Origin: Diogma glabrata
Lineage: Eukaryota; Arthropoda; Insecta; Diptera; Cylindrotomidae
Length of the DNA stretch: 64,000 bases
Direction of reading: 5' to 3'
Assembly (NCBI GenBank): GCA_963693315.1
Contig: OY856186.1
Location: 236,282,222 to 236,346,221, forward strand
Below the pieces are notes generated by a model that saw only the letters and a program-made list of their open reading frames with translations, was not told the DNA's origin and searched no databases. A program made the position numbers and the translations under genes. Shown one piece after another: positions 57,022 to 64,000 of this stretch. Each line of letters begins with the position of its first letter. Position 1 is the first letter of the stretch.

Positions 57022-57852
57022 GGCACAGCTACTCCTGTTAGCACATATGGTAACAAAACTCTAACTTTAAACATTGGTCTCAGACGTGTGTTCTGTCAGA
57101 CCTTTGTTATCGCCAATGTTACCATCCCTATTCTTGAAGCTGATTTATTGAACAAGTATGGTCTCCAAGTGGACATTAAAAATCGACGCCTCGTCGATCC
57201 ACTAACATCCTTGTTCACTCTCGCCAAAATCTCCACTTCTCCAACGCTCTCGCTAACAACCATCAATAATGATACGGTTGATAATCAAATTCGAAATATC
57301 CTTAATGATTTTAAGGGTATCACTTCTCCTCATGACCTAGCTAAACCGGTCAAACATAACGTGACTCATGTCATTGAGACTCACGGTCCTCCCGTCACTT
57401 GTAAGAACCGACGATTAGCTCCTGACAAACTCGCCATCGCAAAGACGGAATTTGACATTATGTTGTCGCAAGGTATTTGCCGACCGTCAAACAGCCCTTG
57501 GGCCTCTCCTCTCCACCTCGCCAAGAAGAAGAGCGGCGAGTGGAGACCTTGCGGTGACTACCGCTCTCTTAACAATGTCACTATTCCTGATAAATATCCA
57601 ATTCCACATATTCAGGATTTTTTGCATCAACTTCATGGATGCAAATTTTACTCCACTATCGATCTTGTACGCGCATATCATCAAATTCCTATTGATGAGC
57701 GCGATATTGCAAAAACTGCAATTTCAACTCCGTTCGGACTCTTCGAATTCGTTCGAATGACTTTCGGATTGCGAAACGCTGCGCAATCCTTTTCAACGGT
57801 TCATGCATTCCTTTTTTCGAGACCTAAATTTCTGTTTCATCTACATAGATGA
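57022..57852 (+). pseudogene. pol: CsRn1-like protease end and RT N-terminal half
   Basis: Protease C-terminus ([31 protein letters not shown]), then [37 protein letters not shown] (motif A) and [20 protein letters not shown]. At a T run near 57797 an extra base shifts the frame, and RT continues one frame over with [11 protein letters not shown]. The tail to 57852 is out of frame. Confidence 0.85.
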
Positions 57853-58171
57853 CCTCTTTATTGCTTCTGAAACCTTTGAGGATCACCTCAAACATCTTAG
57901 GACTGTTTTTGAGCGTTTTTCCGACGCTGGTCTCATTATCAACGTTGATAAATGCAACTTTGCTAAAACCAACGTTGACTTTCTCGGACATTCTATTGAT
58001 TCATCTGGAATCAAACCTACTACTGAGCGTGTCGATGCTATGAATCGTTTCGAACGTCCCGAAACAGTAATGCAACGCCGCCGTTTTCTCGGAATGATTA
58101 ATTTCTACCGCCGATTCATTCCTCACGCTGGTGGCAAGCCATTCTCAACGATTTCCTTAAAGGTTTCATAA
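57803..58171 (+). pseudogene. pol: CsRn1-like RT catalytic segment
   Basis: Holds the catalytic IDD motif ([11 protein letters not shown]), CNFAKTNVDFLGHSID and RRFLGMINFYRRFIPHAGG. Another frame change near 58137 leads into RNase H. The catalytic Asp pair is present, but breaks on both sides disable the enzyme. Confidence 0.85.
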
Positions 58172-58661
58172 AGAATGACAAACGTGTCATTCAATGGTCT
58201 GAAGACGCCACTCAAGCCTTCGATCTTTGCAAGCGGCAACTCAGTGAGGCTACAACTCTTTCTCACCCCTCACACTCTGCCCAACTTGCCGTTATGTTCG
58301 ACGCTTCCGATAAGGCACTTTGCGCTGTTGTCCAGTCCAACAAAAAATTAACGACTGTTGGACACCTCTTAGTTTCTTCTCTGTGCGACTCGATGAAACG
58401 CAACAGAAATACAGCGCTTATGATCGCGAACTCCTTGCAGCTTATTATGCAATTAAACACTTTCGTTATCTCCTTGAAGGTAGAACCTTCACGCTCCCCA
58501 CCGATCATAAGCCACTCATCCACGCTTTGTCGCAGAACCCTGCTAAAGCTAGTCCTCGCCAATTCCGCCATCTAGATTTTATCAGTCAATTCATGACTGA
58601 TATTCGCCACATTTCTGGAATTGATAATGTAGTCGCCGATACACTTTCTCGTGTCGAGTAA
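58140..58661 (+). pseudogene. pol: CsRn1-like RNase H segment
   Basis: Two frames together give QLAVMFDASDKALCAVV, then after a shift near 58365 YSAYDRELLAAYYAIKHFR, DHKPLIHAL and NVVADTLSR. These are the RNase H Asp/Glu blocks in order, ending at a TAA (58661). Confidence 0.8.
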
Positions 58662-59597
58662 ATATCAATTCCAGAAAACATTAACTACGACGAAATTGCT
58701 GACGCTCAGTTCAACGATAACGAACTAAAGGAATTAGTGGACACTAGTCCCACACTTCAATTTCGATCCTTTCCAGTATCGTTTGGCAATTCTAATGCCA
58801 AAACTATTTTATGTGCTACCTCTTCTGGTAATCCACGACCTTTTATTCCAAAGCAATTTCGTCAATCTGTTTTCAATAGTATCCACAATTTATCTCATCC
58901 AGGAGTCCACAGTTCTGTCAAACTTCTAACTGAAAAAGTCATTTGGCCATCCATTAAAAAGGATGTACGACAAATGGCTCAGAACTGCCTAGCTTGCCAA
59001 AAGGCAAAAGTCTCTCGCCATACTCAATCTCCTTTAGGTAACTATTCCTCCACTTTTCAAAGATTTTCCGAGATTCACATGGACATTATTGGTCCACTTC
59101 CTACCTCTGAGGACAAACGCTATTGTGTCACTATTATTGACCGATCGATGGCCTGAAGCCATTCCTATCTCGGATATTACAGCTGAAACGGTATCACCAG
59201 CTTCCTACTCCAATTGGATTTCTCGTTTCGGAGTACCTTCAGTAATCGTCACTGATCAGGACTCCCAATTCGAATCCAATCTCTTCAGCGCGTTGTCAAA
59301 ACTAATCGGTTTCGAACGTAAACGAACTACAAGTTACAATCCTAAAGGTAACGGCCTCATCGAACTTTGGCACCGAACTCTTAAATCCGCAATAATGGCC
59401 TACGACAGAACGGACTGGACACGTATATTACCGTCAATACTACTAGGTTTACGAACCACTTTCCGTGAAGACTTCCAATCTTCATCGGCAGAGCTCATCT
59501 ACGGTACTAACATTCGTCTTCCTGGTGAATTCTTTAGCGAGAACTCCACTTCTACTCCTCAATCTGACTTCGTTTTTCAATTGAAACAACATACCTC
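58662..59597 (+). pseudogene. pol: CsRn1-like integrase, frameshifted and C-terminally truncated
   Basis: Zinc domain HNLSHPGVHSSVKLL with CLACQKAK. The catalytic triad lies in IHMDIIGPLPTS, IVTDQDSQFES and GNGLIELWHRT. One frameshift falls near 59145, at ..TIIDR, between the first Asp block and RWPEAIPISD. The protein breaks off at FQLKQHTS, where the 29 bp LTR-end copy begins, so the C-terminal domain is deleted. Confidence 0.83.
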
Positions 59598-59626
59598 TAT
59601 ACCTGGACTCATTTCAGCTACCAAAA

Positions 59627-59894
59627 ATATTATTATTTTTAATTCTGAGTGTTGTTTAACAATATTCAACAATGGAGATTTTACATTTTATAATTAAATA
59701 AATTTTCTATGTAATTATAAAATAATAATGGCGTTGCTAACAAAGAACCAAAAACAATGAATAAAGATGAAAAAAAGAATGACATTAGATGTTTATGATT
59801 TCCCATAATACATCGTCTTTCCAGGCAACTTTTCTTTCATTTTCAAAAAACAGGAGTTAAACTTTTTTAAATATAGCGAAAAGTTATCGTCACA
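59627..59894. other. Unassigned AT-rich 268 bp between CsRn1 remnant and LINE
   Basis: No ORF or repeat partner found. It separates the LTR remnant from the LINE continuation and is unexplained if one LTR insertion split the LINE. Confidence 0.4.
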
Positions 59895-60350
59895 GCACTT
59901 AAATGCTCATTTATGGACATACAAGGGGCTTTGGAAATGTCCATTACTGAAATGGCTACTAAGAAGAAGTTGAACACTCACATTTTGGGGTGGATCATCA
60001 ACATAGCCCAGAGTAAAAAAATTACGTCTATACACCGGTAAATACATCGGTAACTGACAGGGCTTTTAGAGGATGTTCTCAGGGAAGGGAACTCTCTCCG
60101 TTGATTTGGCTGATAGTTGCTGATGATCTTCGAAATAAACTGAAAAGTTCTGGCTTCTCCACTGCAATATAGCAGCCATGGTGAGAGGTAAATATGCCTT
60201 TACTGTCGCTGAACAAAATTGGCAGTCTTGGACCTCGTGATAAGTTCATGCAACGAGGTGGGGCTCTCTGTCAATCAGCAAACAAATTTGTACCGTAGTC
60301 CTTACAAACAGAAGGAGATTACACCAGTACACGGGTAGTTACACCAGAAG
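59895..60350 (+). pseudogene. Dead Loa/I-group LINE, right part (RT middle)
   Basis: Starts KCSFMDIQGALEMS, matching the RT motif A block (..FLDIEGAFDN) that would follow the left fragment ending at 49363. MATKKKLNTHILGWI and further diverged RT sequence continue with several stops. The region with EDVLREGNSLR aligns to the CPQGG box, badly decayed. Same orientation and plausibly the same LINE as 47100-49363. Confidence 0.65.
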
Positions 60351-63300
60351 AAAATTAAAGAAAAAAAAATATAAATCAACAAAAACTGCCATTGGTAGAA
60401 CCCTTTATTGAAATCTGACACAAAACATAGTGTGATGTTTCTGTTGCTTCAGACTCCTTTCCAATAGTATGAATGAAAAATAAAGCTTAAGGCTGTAAAA
60501 CGCTTTTCAGATGCTTCTCTATCCATAAAATTGAAATCGCAGGAGCTCCCTCTCAAAAATTTCAATTTAATTCAATAATAATAAGGTATTCTATCTAAAT
60601 TAAAAATTGCAGCTTTCCTTTTCGAAAACGAAACATTTTGACACCAAAACACAGATTCCCAGATTTATTAATAGCTTCAACTGTGTTAAATTGAATAAAC
60701 AGACATCCATAGCCCATCAGCCATAGCAATTGCGTTATTCAAACAATCAGACAACTCTCTCGGCTCTCCCATTATAATCGATATACATGGTTAAGTTGTT
60801 TTGAAAGACATTTTCAAGCAATAGAATAAAATATATTAAAAAACCTTATAACTAGTTGACTAAATCTCAAACTTAAGAGATAAATCTCGTTATAACTTGT
60901 TCACTCATTTGGCTCGTTTAACTAATAGATGTTATCGCTAACCAAATATTTACCTTAATCACAGCGGAAATATAATTTGGCTTAAATTTTCACAACCAGC
61001 AACTATTAAATGCATATAATTTGTGTTTCCATATACATTATATATTATTCTTTTATTTATTACAAATGAACAACCCTGCTACTGCATTATTATGCATAAC
61101 AAAATCGGCATCTAAATAGGGGGAAAATTAAAAATGTAAAGAATTTATAGGAGAGGAGAAATATGGTTAATATTTTTCTATTTAATTTTGTTTAAAACAT
61201 CGCACTTGGTTTGTTTCCATAAAAAATGTTGAGTTCTTTATAAAAGAATATGGTGCTATAAGCAAATTTTAACGTTCTGCTATTCTACACAAATAACGCT
61301 GTTAATCGTAAACATAGAAAATCCTAGACTAGAACCTTTCCAAACATATCTCTCACCATTGATTATAGCAGGTAGTTCGATTCTTAGAAAATAATAAATA
61401 CCAAATTTCGTATTGGAATTGTAGATTAGAAATTGAGGTCCACTAGGTGCTGACATCTATAATAATCACACATGTTTTAAAAGGAACTAATTTTTGTTGC
61501 ATGTTTTTTGAATATTGGAGAAAAATTCTCCTTTATTTTCTCCATGATATTAAAATGTGGGTTGGAAAATCAACGTTTTAAACTTTTATGATTTATATTT
61601 GGGTGTGTTAGTTATAAACTTAAGAGAGTGTGTTGTATAATTACAATGACAATTGTTGGTGGCAATATCGGTATGTTAATTAATCAGATGATTATGTTTT
61701 TAGTTAATTTTTAAGAAATAAGTGTTTGTTTTATTTGCATGTAAACTTTTTAATGTGCAACAAATTTGGTTGGAATTAAAAGTTGAACTTATGCATAAGA
61801 AATGCTACTATAGTTATGGTTGTTTATGTCAAATCAAGGTAATAACGATAATGTGTGTCATTAACTGTTTTTACTATATTATGCTTATCATCTCAGCCGA
61901 TAATATAATTCAAATATAAACAATTTATGTTTGTTCTAACCAAAGCCCTCAGATGCTGCCATCTATACAGTTTATTGCAATAATTTTATAGAACTAAAAG
62001 TAATTTCCCCTTTTGACTGTCCTCCTATTTTCATTAAATAGAGCAGGACAAATATTGATGTTTATTTTCGTTTAGAGAGAATGGTTTTTTGAAAACATAA
62101 TTTTCCAGAACAAAATATGTTTGTGCTATGGCTGCATTTACCGTCGGAAAAAGTTTAAGCTATGAAGAACATATTTAATTCAATAATACTTATTATTTGT
62201 ATTATGTAATTAACGATATAGATCACATAGTCGATATGTTTGTATAACGGGTGTACGGAGAAGACTGGTATACCATTTTGTTTTCTGAGAATTCTCACTC
62301 TTCCAAAGAATAAGAGTTGGTTATAAGAAGTGAGGAACAGACAATGTTTTATTTTAAAGTATTATTAGTTTAGTATGTCTTAATTTTGTTTCTAGCGTTT
62401 TACGGTGTTATATGTCATATAGAGTCTAAATAACAAAAATCCAATTTTTGGGCAACCAGATTGTCCAAATATCTAAAATTTCAAATTATGCAGCGTCAAT
62501 TTTAAGGAAGTTTTTTAAAATTTGTAGGGTCACTGTTATGATTCGATACACTTATGAGAATGCTGGATTGTATGCTTGTGTCAAAAAATCATTTTAAGTG
62601 TAAAATGATGAGTCGTAATTTTGAATGTAATGGAATGCTAGCATTTCTAACCACGTGCAAGACCAGAAGGAGCTGTGATACTCTCCCATAGCAACTCTTA
62701 AAAATAAACAAAAAATTATTCGGCATTTAGGTGAATTGGAATGTCGCTCGAGTTACAGCAAGATTTTAAGAAAATTTTGTATTATTTTGTTGAGTGATGT
62801 TAAAAAAAAATCATTCTTAATTTTGTCAGAAAGACAGAGGCCGGCAAGTAATCTCGATAATTTGAATATATGCCGAACACCTCGTTTACTACGTCTTTGG
62901 ATGTAATCTAAAGAAGATTGATATGGATCCACTATTTTAACTTTGAGAACAACAGTACTACTGTAAATTTAGAGTAATTATTAGGTATCCAAGAATTTGG
63001 TTTTCGATGTGAAGACAGTCAACCATAGGCGCCGCGTTGAAGTTTTTTGGAGAAGGAGGAAGATTTTTTTTTCACTTTCAAATGAAAACAAATCAGAAAA
63101 ATTCGAGAAAATTAGATAAAAGAAAATTCATCGATAATAGAAAAACAATATATTAATAAAAAAGAGACAGTGGGGCATCTGCAATCAACTGCTGTGTTTC
63201 GGACTTCGGTGAAACTAAAACAAACTTTATATTGATAGTTGTTGTTGTAACGCATTTATAGTTTATCTGCCACGTTGGCAAGGAAGGAGCATCTTTTACG

Positions 63301-64000
63301 GGGTTTGTTTATATAGTGTTAAAGCTTACAGGCTGGTAAAATACTTTCTGCTAAAAAATAAAAATTACTTAAATGTTATTTTTATTTAATTAAATGTTGG
63401 AATACAAATTGATTTTTTGTTTATTAAATTTTATTTAATTTTCTTTAACTCGGAAGCAAATATTCTTTAAAGTGCGTCTAGTCTATGCCGAATAAAAATC
63501 ACCAGTGAATTAAATTTGATTAATTTTGTAATTAAGTCGTATTGGACTTGGTTTGTATACACCGTTGTTTTCATAGGGTTGGTAACGCCGCTCCTTAAAT
63601 GTAGCTGAAAAAAAAGCAGTTGTTATTCTTGGATTAAATTTATTAACTTTATTGCATATTATACTCATCGTTATTTAGGAAATACAATTGCTCCCAGGCA
63701 AGTATATCCAACCAGTACTCTATGTAGAGTTAAATAGATAATAATTATTATTCAGGAATTTAAGTAATTTGAACAATTTAAATAATATAAACTTACTGTA
63801 TATTTGAATTTCCGTATTTGAATATCCATCAAACAACTGTCATATTGTTAATCGATAATGCAGAGCATTCAGCTATTATGCCTTGTTTAAATTAAGGTTA
63901 TTTTAAGACCTTAAGTCCTTAACTTACATTGAATGCATCCATGTGTCGGCAAAGTAGAGCGAAATACATTAAATTTCTAATGACATTAAAAAAAGACCAT
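60351..64000. other. AT-rich non-coding DNA to the window end
   Basis: No ORF with recognisable motifs, no long repeats and no RNA gene. A short minus-strand piece near 62950-62880 (SLDYIQRRSKRGVRHIF) is vaguely like a LINE C-terminus but too weak to call. Confidence 0.45.

Larger units (their letters stand above)
53826..59626 (+). mobile_element. Decayed CsRn1/Kabuki-like Ty3/Gypsy retrotransposon
   Basis: An LTR remnant with AACCGGAACGAACGCGGC ends at CAGCTACCA (53973). Next comes TTGGTGACC, the start of the tRNA-Trp-type primer site used in this clade, then gag, protease, RT, RNase H and integrase with many breaks. A 29 bp piece of the LTR end (53948-53976) recurs exactly at 59598-59626, directly after a truncated integrase, so a deletion removed the integrase end and most of the 3' LTR. 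The 5' LTR start is uncertain: about 53826 for a short LTR, or 49364 if it was split. Confidence 0.82.

Noticed and set aside
62880..62960. Minus-strand piece resembling a LINE C-terminus (SLDYIQRRSKRG)
   Set aside because: About 25 residues, no flanking RT sequence; too weak to annotate.

Overview
The window is eukaryotic, AT-rich and made almost entirely of repeats. I find no host protein-coding gene with an intact structure. The 28S rRNA segments, an R1 retrotransposon at its canonical 28S target, a mariner, a jockey-like LINE and several Ty3/Gypsy elements point to an arthropod, most likely an insect. I cannot assign an order from the sequence alone.

Region 1 (1-21880) is a three-level nest. 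The outer layer is a degenerate 28S rRNA gene (1-257 and 20690-~21880). Inside it sits a 5'-truncated R1 element (258-638 and 17205-20689) whose 3' junction is exactly at the R1 target. Inside R1 ORF1 sits a 16.56 kb Ty3/Gypsy retrotransposon (639-17200). This element has unusually large LTRs (4339 and 4327 bp), TGTAATG/CATTACA ends, a CACC target duplication, an 18/18 tRNA-Lys primer binding site, a UUCG hairpin beside that site, satellite-like arrays inside each LTR, and a Gag that starts with a RING-H2-like finger. Gag is open. Pol has one stop and one frameshift. The R1 ORF2 downstream is fully open.

Region 2 (21881-37460) holds spacer, a long TA microsatellite, a mariner with a single nonsense codon (22588-23875), Helitron debris (a Pif1-type helicase fragment near 28.8-29.15 kb and a Helitron-like 3' terminus at 32774), two arrays of ~280-290 bp repeats in opposite orientation, and a dead CR1-like LINE on the minus strand (34.4-37.0 kb).

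Region 3 (37461-47100) has a nearly intact, full-length jockey-like LINE with a 14 bp target duplication (37461-41778), a 277 bp foldback element, one copy of a diverged dispersed repeat, and a non-autonomous hAT element with an 8 bp target duplication (45432-46150).

Region 4 (47.1-60.35 kb) is a second nest. A dead Loa/I-group LINE (47.1-49.36 and 59.9-60.35 kb) is split by ~10.5 kb. The insert contains a decayed CsRn1/Kabuki-like Gypsy element (~53.8-59.6 kb) and a Gypsy deletion derivative (49767-53028). The derivative keeps one long open frame joining a SAP-like Gag start directly to an intact-looking integrase. The rest (60.35-64 kb) is AT-rich with nothing I can support.

The features most worth follow-up are the giant-LTR/RING-Gag element and the SAP-integrase derivative.
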